A stretch of 64,000 nucleotides of DNA. Origin: SHAN690 sp041391765 (GTDB lineage Bacteria > Bacteroidota > Bacteroidia > Flavobacteriales_G > Salibacteraceae). The notes below the pieces were generated by a model, which did not search any database, was not told where the DNA came from, and worked only from the letters and a program-made list of their open reading frames with translations. Each line of letters starts with the position of its first letter. The first letter of the stretch is position 1. The stretch spans positions 124,001 through 188,000 of the forward strand of contig JAWKNJ010000015.1 in the NCBI GenBank assembly GCA_041391765.1. The letters run 5' to 3'. The translations under genes and the position numbers were made by a program. Of this stretch, positions 1-7,884 are shown piece by piece.

Positions 1-1734
1 GCTGGAACTTATACGGTTACACTTACCGATGCCAACGGTTGTACCGCAACCGCTTCGGCATCGATCACTCAACCAACGGTGCTTTCGGCCTCGGCTTCTG
101 TCAACAACAACGTCAGCTGCTTTGGCGGTGCTAACGGTTCGGCCACAGCCTCTGCTTCCGGTGGAACAACAACTTACTCCTACGCCTGGAGCGGTGGTGG
201 AACTTCCGCCACTAAAACCGGCATGAGCGCGGGCACTTACACCGTCACTGTGACCGATGCCAACGGTTGTACTTCAACTGCTTCGGTCACCATCACTCAA
301 CCGGCTACGGCTGTTGCAGCTTCGGCTACCGTCAACAACAATGTCAGCTGCTTTGGCGGTGCCAACGGTTCGGCCACAGCATCGGCTTCTGGTGGAACAC
401 CCACCTACTCTTACGCTTGGAGCGGTGGCGGAACTTCCGCTACTAAAACCGGCATGAGTGCGGGTACTTACACCGTCACTGTGACCGATGCCAACGGCTG
501 TACTTCAACTGCTTCGGTCACCATCACTCAACCGGCTGCTATCACCATACCTACATTGACCAGAACCAATGTGAGTTGTAATGGTGGATCGGATGGAACA
601 TTGACTGTCGTTCCATCAGGGGGAACCCCCGCCTACACCTACGCATGGAACAACGGTGCAACTTCTGCAACAGCCACAGGACTCAGTGTAGGAACGTACA
701 CGGTAACGGTGACCGATGCCAACGGTTGTACACAAACCAAATCAAGAGCGATTACTCAACCTTCTGCTGTTTCTGCTTCAGCTACGGTCAACAATAACGT
801 CAGCTGTAACGGTGGAGCCAATGGCTCTATCACTGCCAGCGCAACAGGGGGAACAGGAACCAAAACATACATATGGAGCAATGCGGCTACCACAGCTACC
901 ATCACCGGGCTTGCGGCAGGAGCATACACCGTAACGGCTACCGATGCCAATGGATGTACGGCTACAGCTTCCGCAACGATCACTCAACCTACTGCCCTTT
1001 CAGCCTCGGCTTCTGTCAACAACAACGTCAGCTGCTTTGGCGGAGCAAACGGTTCGGCTACAGCATCGGCTTCCGGTGGAACAACAACGTACTCCTACGC
1101 CTGGAGCGGTGGCGGAACTTCGGCTACAAAAACCGGCATGAGTACAGGTACTTACACCGTCACTGTGACCGATGCTAACGGTTGTACTTCAACCGCTTCC
1201 GTAACGATCACCCAACCTGCCACACCTGTCGCTGCCGCTGCAACGGTTGACAACAACGTGAGCTGCAACGGTGGATCCGATGGCGGTGCTACGGCCTCTG
1301 CAACCGGTGGAACTACAACGTATTCTTATCTCTGGAGCAACTCGGCTACTACCGCTGCTATTACTGGAGTAGCTGCCGGAACATATACCGTGACCGTCAC
1401 CGATGCCAACGGTTGTACTTCAACAGCTTCGGCTACCATCACTGAGCCTGCTGCTTGTGGCTACTGCTACGGTGGACAACAACGTGAGCTGCAACGGTGG
1501 ATCCAATGGTGGTGCTACCGCTTCTGCTACTGGTGGAACTACAACGTATTCTTACCTCTGGAGCAACGCAGCTACTACCGCTTCTATTACTGGTGTAGCG
1601 GCCGGAACATATACCGTGACTGTGACCGATGCCAACGGTTGTACTTCTACCGCTTCGGCTACAGTAACTCAGCCTACGGTGCTCACTGCTTCCACTTCCG
1701 TCAACAACAACGTAAGTTGCAATGGCGGTGCTGA
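1..1734 (+). CDS. Giant SprB-repeat surface adhesin, N-terminal side fragment (5' end outside window, frameshifted)
   Basis: Open from base 1 in frame 1, so the true start lies upstream of the window. The translation is a string of about 76-residue SprB-type repeats, each with a Cys near its start (NNNVSC followed by FGG or NGG), a GGTxxYSYxWS strand, GTYTVTVTDANGC, and an ITQP or ITEP linker. Such repeats occur in SprB-like cell-surface adhesins exported by the T9SS. Repeat homology in this frame stops near base 1450; the remaining residues up to the stop at 1734 are Cys/Trp/Tyr-rich nonsense from reading the next repeats out of frame. The repeats resume one frame over in the following entry, so both fragments very probably belong to one gene broken by a small indel. 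Confidence 0.75.
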   Translation, partial: AGTYTVTLTDANGCTATASASITQPTVLSASASVNNNVSCFGGANGSATASASGGTTTYSYAWSGGGTSATKTGMSAGTYTVTVTDANGCTSTASVTITQPATAVAASATVNNNVSCFGGANGSATASASGGTPTYSYAWSGGGTSATKTGMSAGTYTVTVTDANGCTSTASVTITQPAAITIPTLTRTNVSCNGGSDGTLTVVPSGGTPAYTYAWNNGATSATATGLSVGTYTVTVTDANGCTQTKSRAITQPSAVSASATVNNNVSCNGGANGSITASATGGTGTKTYIWSNAATTATITGLAAGAYTVTATDANGCTATASATITQPTALSASASVNNNVSCFGGANGSATASASGGTTTYSYAWSGGGTSATKTGMSTGTYTVTVTDANGCTSTASVTITQPATPVAAAATVDNNVSCNGGSDGGATASATGGTTTYSYLWSNSATTAAITGVAAGTYTVTVTDANGCTSTASATITEPAACGYCYGGQQRELQRWIQWWCYRFCYWWNYNVFLPLEQRSYYRFYYWCSGRNIYRDCDRCQRLYFYRFGYSNSAYGAHCFHFRQQQRKLQWRC

Positions 1735-2359
1735 CGGTTCAGCTACGGCATCCGGTTCGGGTGGAACAACAACATACTCTTATCTATGGAGCAACTCCGC
1801 TACTACGGCTACGGCTACTGGACTTAGTGCTGGAACATACACCGTAACGGTGACCGATGCCAACGGTTGTACTGCCACAGCTACGGCTACCATCACCGAG
1901 CCTGCCGTGCTTACGGCTTCTGCTTCCGTGAACAACAACGTGAGCTGTAATGGTGGTGCTAACGGATCGGCTACCGCTGCCGGCTCCGGTGGAACAACAA
2001 CGTACTCTTACCTCTGGAGCAACTCGGCTACTACAGCTACAGCAACTGGGCTGAATGCCGGTACTTATACGGTTACCGTAACAGATGCCAACGGTTGTAC
2101 GGCTACGGCTTCAACCACTATTACGGAGCCTACCACACCGCTTTCGGCTTCCGTGGTTGTTGATAGCAACACGACATGCGCATCATCGGCCACAGGCGTT
2201 GCCACAGCTACCCCAGCAGGAGGAACTCCAACGTACTCTTATAACTGGAGTAACAGCAGCACAACGAATGTGGCAAACAACCTAGGTACGGGAACTTACA
2301 CCGTGACCGTGACGGATGCCAATGGATGCACAGTAACTAACAGTATCACTATTGTGGTT
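1..2359 (+). repeat. Tandem SprB-type repeat array, period 228/231 bp
   Basis: The Val codon of the NNNVSC-type motif recurs at 112, 343, 571, 799, 1027, 1258, 1484, 1712, 1940 and (as Thr) 2171. Spacings are 228 or 231 bp except 1258 to 1484, which is 226 bp and marks the frameshift. Some units are almost identical at the DNA level (units at 112, 343 and 1027), others have drifted. This suggests recent unit duplication or gene conversion. The array continues to the left of the window. Confidence 0.9.
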
Positions 2360-5300
2360 GAAGACACTGTTGACCCGACCGCCATAGCTCAAAATTTAAC
2401 CGTTTACTTGAACGCAGCTGGGCAAGTTACCATCTTGGCCAATTCGGTTGACAATGGATCTTATGACGATTGCGAAATTGATACCATCACGATCAGCCAA
2501 TCAAACTTTGATTGTTCGGATATCGGATCAAATTCAATAACGATGACAGTTCTTGATGTAAACGGGAACTCTAGCAGTACCTCAGCAACAATCACAGTTA
2601 TTGATACCATTGCACCGACTGTACTTGTGAATAACATCACAGTGTATTTAGACAACAGCGGAAATGCCAGCATCAATGCATCAATGATCAATAATGGTTC
2701 GTATGACAGTTGCGGTATTGGTTCCATGTCGCTGGACAACACAACGTTTGCATGTGCTGATTCTGGATCCAATAATGTTGTGTTGACGGTCACCGATGTC
2801 AACGGAAATGCTTCATCTGCTACAGCGGTTGTAACTGTAATGGATACGGTTTCACCAAACATGTCTTCGCAGAATTTCACAGCCTACTTAAACGCCTCAG
2901 GTGATGCTCTAATACTGGTAAATGACATCAACAACGGGTCGAGTGATAACTGTGATCTTGATACCATGTGGCTGGATCAATATGGGTTTGTATGTGCGGA
3001 TACTGGTACGAATACAGTCACATTATTTGGCCGAGACGTTAGCGGGAATATTGGATCAGTCAGCGCAATTGTGACCGTTCTAGACACCATTTCACCAACC
3101 GCCACAACACAAAACATAATCGCTTACTTAGATATGAACGGTGATGTAACCGTCACCGATGCAATGGTTGATAATGGGTCTTATGATAACTGTGGAATCC
3201 AGAGCTACACGCTTAGTCAAGAGGACTTTGATTGTGGTGATGTCGGAAACAACACTGTTACTCTGACAATTGTCGATTTCAGCGGAAATACTTCATCCAC
3301 CAACGCAACAGTAACCGTGATGGACACGGTTTCACCAACTGTGATGGTGAATAACCTGACCGTTTATCTCGATGTGAATGGAAGTGCTACAATCACCACA
3401 GCCATGATAGACAATGGTTCATACGACAGTTGCGGTATTGCATCCATGACGCTAAGTCAAACGAGCTTTGGTTGCGGTGATTTAGGAGCAAACAACGTAA
3501 CGCTAATAGCTACGGACGTCAACGGAAATTCCAGCGGTGCAGTGAGCATTGTAACGGTCCTTGACACCTTAACGGAAGTTGCCATCAATATAGACAACAT
3601 AATCACTTGCAATGGTCTTACGAACGGTCAATTGACAGCTTCAGCTTCAGGAATGTTGTCAACCTACTCATACAGTTGGAACACAACGGCAACAGCAGCA
3701 ACCATTGGTTCGTTAGGCGCAGGTACTTACACCGTAACCGCAACAGATGCGAATGGATGCTTCGCAACAGCAGAAGAATCACTCGTAGAACCATCTGCCT
3801 TGGCCGGAACACTTGCCGCTGCGGACATTACTTGCTTTGGTGCGGCTGACGGCTATGTAAAAGTCACGGCTTCTGGTGGAACTACTGGATATAACTATAG
3901 TTGGAACAATTCATCCTCAGCTGATTCTATCGGTGGCTTATCCGGAGGAACATTCACTGTTACCGTGACAGACGCAAACGGTTGTGGTATAACGTTGGAT
4001 ACCACATTATTCGAACCTACCCAACTGGTAGTTTCAGTAGACCTCCCGGACCCATCGCTCTGCGTGGGTGACTCTATCGGAATAGCAGCTGCGATTGCCA
4101 GCGGAGGAACAACTCCTTATGGATATGCTTGGCAAGGATATGCAAGTACGAATGATACATTGTTTGGATTACCTGCCGGAACATACACAGTCAATATCCT
4201 GGATGCAAATGGTTGCTTGGCTACAAACAGTGCCACAATAACACAGGATACGCTTCCGATCGTTTCATTGAACCTTCCTTTGGATAGCGTCTGCGAATCA
4301 ACTATTCCAACCGCATTGAGTGGAGGAATGCCCCTAAGCGGAACATACTCAGGTTTGGGAGTTAGCGGAGGCAACTTCGTAAGCTCAGGGTTGTCCGCAT
4401 TTGTTCAGATCGGTTATGCATTCACTGATGCCAACGGTTGTACGGGTGCAGCCAGCGATTCAATTTGGGTAACTCCAATTCCGAATATCAGCTTCTCGCT
4501 TGATCCTGTTGAGCTTTGTGGTGGCCAATCTATTGCCTTGAATTTTGCTTCACCATCGGGAGGAATCTGGATTGTTGACTCAACCCTAATTGACACGGCA
4601 AACATGACTATAGTGGCTCCAGATGAGGATTTGGTTCTTGAAGGAGTTTATGCCTATGCAAATGTCTGTTTCACTGATACTGACACATTTGCAATTATTA
4701 CGCATGCGAATCCGGTTGTTGACTTGGGTGAAGATATTTTGCTGTGCAACGCATCAACGATAGAATTAAATGCAGGAAATCACACGTCATACCATTGGTT
4801 TGATGGTAGCCAAGACCCTGTGACGGTGGTTAATGACGGTGAAGAGCCTCTGACACAAGACTTGAATGCATGGGTTTCAGTGACCAATGAATTCGGTTGT
4901 GAGGGTTCTGACACAGTATTGATCGATATAAGCGAGCAGCCTACATTCTACCTGGGAGACAACATTCAAGCTTGTTTGAAGGAAAGTATCACGCTTACAG
5001 TTGACAACGTATATGACAACTTCATGTGGAGCACAGGTGAAACTGGAACATCCATTTTGGCGCATGATGGTAGTGTGATTATGCCTGGCCCATACCAGTT
5101 CTGGGTAGAAGGTTCCAACAACTCAGGTGATTGTAGCTTCTCCGATACTATCTACATTACGCTTGAGGATTGTGATTCAAGTTATGTCGGTGTTGAAGAA
5201 CCTGTGGCATTGACTGAAGTTTCATTCTCGGTTTATCCCAATCCGACCCGTGATTTCTTCAATGTTGGCAGCCAACTCTCGACTGACAGGCTTGATCGGG

Positions 5301-5476
5301 TTGTGATGATCGGAGTAAGAGGTGAAATAGCCAGGATCTACAATGTGAGCACTTGGACAAACACTACTGAAGGACAAATCCAGCTTGATATTCGTGACTT
5401 ATCGAATGGTATTTACATCATGCAGATTGAACACGAACTTGGAGTAAATACAGCAAGAGTAATTGTCGGCAAATAA
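1403..5476 (+). CDS. Giant SprB/HYR-repeat adhesin, C-terminal part with T9SS sorting domain
   Basis: This frame carries genuine repeat homology only from about base 1458; the ATG at 1403 lies in a repeat read out of frame and is not a credible start. Order of domains: four SprB-type repeats to about 2360, five 80-residue hyalin-repeat-like (HYR) modules (2363-3562), three more SprB-type repeats (to about 4250), Ig-like segments with VDLGEDILLC and YLGDNIQAC motifs, and a C-terminal type-A T9SS sorting domain starting at SVYPNPT and ending IYIMQIEHELG...VIVGK. Such proteins are secreted through the outer membrane by the T9SS and serve adhesion or gliding. Without its upstream part this fragment has no signal peptide and could not be exported. 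Confidence 0.8.
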   Translation: MPTVVLQQLRLPSLSLLLVATATVDNNVSCNGGSNGGATASATGGTTTYSYLWSNAATTASITGVAAGTYTVTVTDANGCTSTASATVTQPTVLTASTSVNNNVSCNGGADGSATASGSGGTTTYSYLWSNSATTATATGLSAGTYTVTVTDANGCTATATATITEPAVLTASASVNNNVSCNGGANGSATAAGSGGTTTYSYLWSNSATTATATGLNAGTYTVTVTDANGCTATASTTITEPTTPLSASVVVDSNTTCASSATGVATATPAGGTPTYSYNWSNSSTTNVANNLGTGTYTVTVTDANGCTVTNSITIVVEDTVDPTAIAQNLTVYLNAAGQVTILANSVDNGSYDDCEIDTITISQSNFDCSDIGSNSITMTVLDVNGNSSSTSATITVIDTIAPTVLVNNITVYLDNSGNASINASMINNGSYDSCGIGSMSLDNTTFACADSGSNNVVLTVTDVNGNASSATAVVTVMDTVSPNMSSQNFTAYLNASGDALILVNDINNGSSDNCDLDTMWLDQYGFVCADTGTNTVTLFGRDVSGNIGSVSAIVTVLDTISPTATTQNIIAYLDMNGDVTVTDAMVDNGSYDNCGIQSYTLSQEDFDCGDVGNNTVTLTIVDFSGNTSSTNATVTVMDTVSPTVMVNNLTVYLDVNGSATITTAMIDNGSYDSCGIASMTLSQTSFGCGDLGANNVTLIATDVNGNSSGAVSIVTVLDTLTEVAINIDNIITCNGLTNGQLTASASGMLSTYSYSWNTTATAATIGSLGAGTYTVTATDANGCFATAEESLVEPSALAGTLAAADITCFGAADGYVKVTASGGTTGYNYSWNNSSSADSIGGLSGGTFTVTVTDANGCGITLDTTLFEPTQLVVSVDLPDPSLCVGDSIGIAAAIASGGTTPYGYAWQGYASTNDTLFGLPAGTYTVNILDANGCLATNSATITQDTLPIVSLNLPLDSVCESTIPTALSGGMPLSGTYSGLGVSGGNFVSSGLSAFVQIGYAFTDANGCTGAASDSIWVTPIPNISFSLDPVELCGGQSIALNFASPSGGIWIVDSTLIDTANMTIVAPDEDLVLEGVYAYANVCFTDTDTFAIITHANPVVDLGEDILLCNASTIELNAGNHTSYHWFDGSQDPVTVVNDGEEPLTQDLNAWVSVTNEFGCEGSDTVLIDISEQPTFYLGDNIQACLKESITLTVDNVYDNFMWSTGETGTSILAHDGSVIMPGPYQFWVEGSNNSGDCSFSDTIYITLEDCDSSYVGVEEPVALTEVSFSVYPNPTRDFFNVGSQLSTDRLDRVVMIGVRGEIARIYNVSTWTNTTEGQIQLDIRDLSNGIYIMQIEHELGVNTARVIVGK
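2363..3562 (+). repeat. Five exact-length 240-bp HYR-like repeats
   Basis: Each module begins with D-T-[VI]-x-P (codons at 2363, 2603, 2843, 3083 and 3323), contains an NxTVYL strand, DNGSYDxC and C..D.G.N motifs, and ends in VTV[ILM]. The period is exactly 240 bp (80 residues) with no indel. The sequence resembles hyalin-repeat/Ig-like domains found in Bacteroidota surface proteins. DNA identity between modules is much lower than in the SprB array, so this block is older or under different constraint. Confidence 0.85.
3572..4252 (+). repeat. Second group of three diverged SprB-type repeats
   Basis: Three units with the SprB pattern (ITCNG, ITCFG and SLCVG starts, each ending GTYTV or GTFTV followed by DANGC) follow the HYR block. 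They are strongly diverged from each other and from the left-hand array, with different codon choice. Confidence 0.75.
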
Positions 5477-5490
5477 GCCGGCAATTACTC
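5457..5490. terminator. Hairpin spanning the convergent stop codons of the adhesin and the GldH-like gene
   Basis: Arms at 5457-5470 and 5477-5490 are complementary with one mismatch, and the 6-base loop contains the adhesin TAA (5474-5476). The stop codon of the opposite-strand gene (5485-5487) lies in the right arm. There is no long T-tract; likely a compact bidirectional terminator. Confidence 0.55.
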
Positions 5491-5940
5491 CTTTGCCCTT
5501 TCGATCTTAATTCCAACTTCCATTACGAGTTGAAGGTCTTCTTTGGCCATTCTGTGCTCGATGGCAAATTCAACATGTCCGGCATCAAAATGGTGTCTTT
5601 CTAACATTGGAAACTCAACATCCCACATGTCACCTGAACCATCTCCAAGGTATTCTTTATTGTCGGCAATGATTGGAACTGAGTACTCGAACATTTCATC
5701 CGTTTGGGAATCTCTCATCTGCATTCTGATACCAACATCCTTGTATGGAAATCCGTGTACGTGACGAAACAGGAAAACTACATTATAGTTCCCCGACTCC
5801 TTTATTTCTGCATTGAAAGTTTGAATGTCCGATTGTCGCCAAGTCATGTCAGGCATTTCATGCAATTGGCGAAACACCCACAGAAGCCCGCATGAACTTA
5901 CAGTTACTATAATTCCAGTCAATAAAATGAGCTTCTTCAT
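5485..5940 (-). CDS. gldH: GldH-like gliding motility lipoprotein
   Basis: 151 residues from the ATG at 5940, chosen because MKKLILL begins a lipoprotein signal peptide with lipobox VSSC (Cys at residue 17). An upstream ATG at 5958 would only add MLKDVI. The mature part has features I associate with GldH: a central FxxRHVHGFPYxD segment, a DGSGDMWDVEFPM stretch, and a C-terminal VEFAIEHxM...VGIKIE end. GldH is an inner-leaflet or periplasmic lipoprotein required for gliding in Flavobacterium johnsoniae, of unknown biochemical role. Assignment is from memory of the family pattern; a general DUF-type lipoprotein is the alternative. It converges with the adhesin gene and lies about 21 kb from gldKLMN. 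Confidence 0.6.
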   Translation of the reverse strand: MKKLILLTGIIVTVSSCGLLWVFRQLHEMPDMTWRQSDIQTFNAEIKESGNYNVVFLFRHVHGFPYKDVGIRMQMRDSQTDEMFEYSVPIIADNKEYLGDGSGDMWDVEFPMLERHHFDAGHVEFAIEHRMAKEDLQLVMEVGIKIERAKE

Positions 5941-5968
5941 TATTACGTCTTTTAGCAAGCTTAAAAAT

Positions 5969-5976
5969 TAAATTTG
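5969..5976 (+). promoter_or_regulatory. -7 box TAAATTTG of yqeY
   Basis: Matches the Bacteroidota consensus TAnnTTTG exactly and lies 21 bases before the ATG at 5998. The possible TTG start at 5974 overlaps this box, which argues for the ATG at 5998. No clear -33 TTG was seen. Confidence 0.5.
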
Positions 5977-5997
5977 ACCCATTCTAAAAAACGGACC

Positions 5998-6447
5998 ATG
6001 AGTATCGCACAAAACATCAATGACGACATCAAGAAAGCCATGTTGGCTAAAGACAAAAAACGCCTCGAAGCTATCCGTGCCATAAAAAGTGCTGTTTTGC
6101 TGCTAAACACCTCAGGCACAGGTGAAGTAGGCGATGATGACGTAATCAAGGCGATGCAAAAAATGGTAAAGCAGAGAAAAGACGCTGCGGCTATCTACGA
6201 AGAACAAGGTAGGGCCGACATGGCAGAGGAGGAACTTTACCAAGCAGGAGTAATTGAAGAATATCTACCGGCAATGATGTCAGAGGATGATGTCCGTAAG
6301 GTTGTACAGGATAAAATCGCTGCTTCAGGCGCAACAGGACCTCAGGACATGGGCAAGGTAATGGGGCCTATCATGGGACAGTTGCAAGGGAAGGCAGATG
6401 GCAAGTTGATTTCACAATTGGTGAAAGAAGAGCTCGGAAAGCTTTAG
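5998..6447 (+). CDS. yqeY: GatB/YqeY domain-containing protein
   Basis: 149 residues from ATG 5998 (MSIAQNIND). Full-length YqeY family: N-terminal helical part with LEAIRAIKSA, the KQRKDAAAIYEEQGR segment, the EELYQAGVIEEYLPAMMSE helix pair and a C-terminal GKVMGPIMGQLQGKADG motif followed by KLISQLVKEEL. The family shares its fold with the C-terminal tRNA-binding domain of the GatB amidotransferase subunit and is presumed to bind tRNA, but no activity is established. Divergent from the GldH-like gene, with its own -7 box. Confidence 0.9.
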   Translation: MSIAQNINDDIKKAMLAKDKKRLEAIRAIKSAVLLLNTSGTGEVGDDDVIKAMQKMVKQRKDAAAIYEEQGRADMAEEELYQAGVIEEYLPAMMSEDDVRKVVQDKIAASGATGPQDMGKVMGPIMGQLQGKADGKLISQLVKEELGKL

Positions 6448-6452
6448 AAATA

Positions 6453-6511
6453 CAAACTCAATTTCAAATTCAACCTCAAAAAATCTGTGGTTGAATTTGA
6501 AATTGAGTTTG
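6453..6511. terminator. Perfect 22-bp AT-rich inverted repeat between convergent genes
   Basis: Arms 6453-6474 and 6490-6511 are perfectly complementary over 22 bp around a 15-base loop, between the yqeY stop (6447) and the minus-strand gene ending at 6517. There is no GC-rich base or T-tract as in a standard intrinsic terminator. The position suggests a bidirectional terminator or RNA-stabilising stem. Confidence 0.5.
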
Positions 6512-6516
6512 AGGAT

Positions 6517-7884
6517 TTAACGGGAAGTCAGTCTATACGACAACCCGAACTTGATCAGCGTATTATAGTCATTCACGTCACCTGACTTGAACACTGCATT
6601 ATCGGTAGCGTCAAGGAAGCCAAGTTGCATGGCGGCAGTGGCATCCCAGCGTTCAGCAAAGGAGAATCGGTAGTTTACCACCGCAGCTGCGTCAAAAGAC
6701 TGGAATCCGTTTTTGTCAGAGATGTACTTTGAGGTAGTCGGTTCACCTGTTGCCGAATATTCCTCTTTTGCAATCACAGCGATTAGCGGATTGATCTGCA
6801 TACCTCCTCCAACCGTGTGGCGTGCGCCAAAGCGATGACCAAATCCCACAAAAATGCTCGCGTAGTTTGCCGAAACAGGCGTGATGTCGATTTGAGACCC
6901 TGCTACATTTCCGGTAAACGCAGAGTTTTTGGTCAAGGAGCCTCGATTAAACAATCCCAGACCCAGATCAAAATGCAACGATTGGGAAACATGATACATG
7001 GCTAATGCTTGAACATGAAGACCGGCTGATGGAGCCATTCTCTTCTTGCCCAAATCATGGTATCCTGGTGCACCGAGAGCCCCAAACTCTCCAAACAACT
7101 GAATTTTTCTCAATTCCTTCATGAAGGGCTCGCCAAATCGATTCGGAGTCAAGAGGGTTGATCTATGATTTCCCAAGCTAATCTCGAATCCGCTCATCAA
7201 ATCAAGGTGGTCACTAAATCGGAGTTTAGCCACTTCCAGGCTCACCGTTTGGGCTAATGCAGCTTCCGGTTGATCCTCGAGCTCATCAAAACCAAGGTCC
7301 ATGTCATCCAAGAAGTCATCAAATCCCGGTGGCATTTGTACTGAGTGATCCGTTTTAATTACTGATTCAGCTTTCGCTGGCTCCAATTTCTCAACTATTG
7401 CATTCGCTACATCCAACTTTTGATTCTCGGATGACTTACTATCAGCATCAACCGCTTGACTTTTTAGCGAAGCAGAGTTATTTGACTTGATACTAGTTTC
7501 TAATACTGCAACACCATTTGTAGTTTCTGGTTCTTTGTCAGAAACCTGCTCATTTTCAGCATTCGATGCTTGAATAGCTTCAATATTTGAATTTTTTTCT
7601 CGTTCAAAATCTCCCGCATAGGATGTAGACTCTATGGGCTGAGACGATTCAATCCACTCAACATCAGCTGTTTCGACCTGTTCACCCGAAAACATATAAA
7701 CCAAGCCCGCAGCCAAAATTGCCGCAACTGGAATGAGCAACATCAGAAGCTTCTTCAGGAAAAGAAACTTATAATGCTTCGCCAGCATTTTCTCTGCACC
7801 AGACCATGCCGCAGCAGAATAAGCAACCTCTCGCCCTTCCAGCTTGGACTTAAACAGATCGTCTATGTTATTGATATCACTCAT
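6517..7884 (-). CDS. Envelope-spanning protein: cytoplasmic stub, TM helix, linker and outer-membrane beta-barrel domain
   Basis: 455 residues from ATG 7884, which overlaps the sigma-factor stop by one base (TAATG); longer upstream starts run inside the sigma gene. Residues 1-40 (MSDINNIDDLFKSKLEG... AAAWSGAEKML) look like the short cytoplasmic stub seen before the TM helix in many Bacteroidota proteins encoded beside ECF sigma factors. A TM helix follows at about 45-66, then a low-complexity Ser/Glu/Asn-rich linker to about 230, then a region of alternating aromatic/Gly strands (FGEFGALGAPGYH, VGFGHRFGARHTVGGG, VVNYRFSFAERWD) ending FGLSYRLTSR, typical of a small outer-membrane beta-barrel. 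The role as partner of the adjacent sigma factor is inferred from coupling. No name recognised. Confidence 0.65.
   Translation of the reverse strand: MSDINNIDDLFKSKLEGREVAYSAAAWSGAEKMLAKHYKFLFLKKLLMLLIPVAAILAAGLVYMFSGEQVETADVEWIESSQPIESTSYAGDFEREKNSNIEAIQASNAENEQVSDKEPETTNGVAVLETSIKSNNSASLKSQAVDADSKSSENQKLDVANAIVEKLEPAKAESVIKTDHSVQMPPGFDDFLDDMDLGFDELEDQPEAALAQTVSLEVAKLRFSDHLDLMSGFEISLGNHRSTLLTPNRFGEPFMKELRKIQLFGEFGALGAPGYHDLGKKRMAPSAGLHVQALAMYHVSQSLHFDLGLGLFNRGSLTKNSAFTGNVAGSQIDITPVSANYASIFVGFGHRFGARHTVGGGMQINPLIAVIAKEEYSATGEPTTSKYISDKNGFQSFDAAAVVNYRFSFAERWDATAAMQLGFLDATDNAVFKSGDVNDYNTLIKFGLSYRLTSR

Noticed and set aside
716..1178. Several ORFs of 65-100 residues on both strands inside the SprB array
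   Set aside because: They are alternative-frame readings of the repeats, recur in each unit, and have Pro/Leu- or Cys/Trp-rich compositions without domains.
1..2359. CRISPR-like array
   Set aside because: Repeats are 228-231 bp and coding throughout; there are no short repeats with unique spacers.
2461..2880. 139-residue minus-strand ORF opposite the HYR block
   Set aside because: It is antisense to clear repeat coding sequence and shows no motif or start signal of its own.
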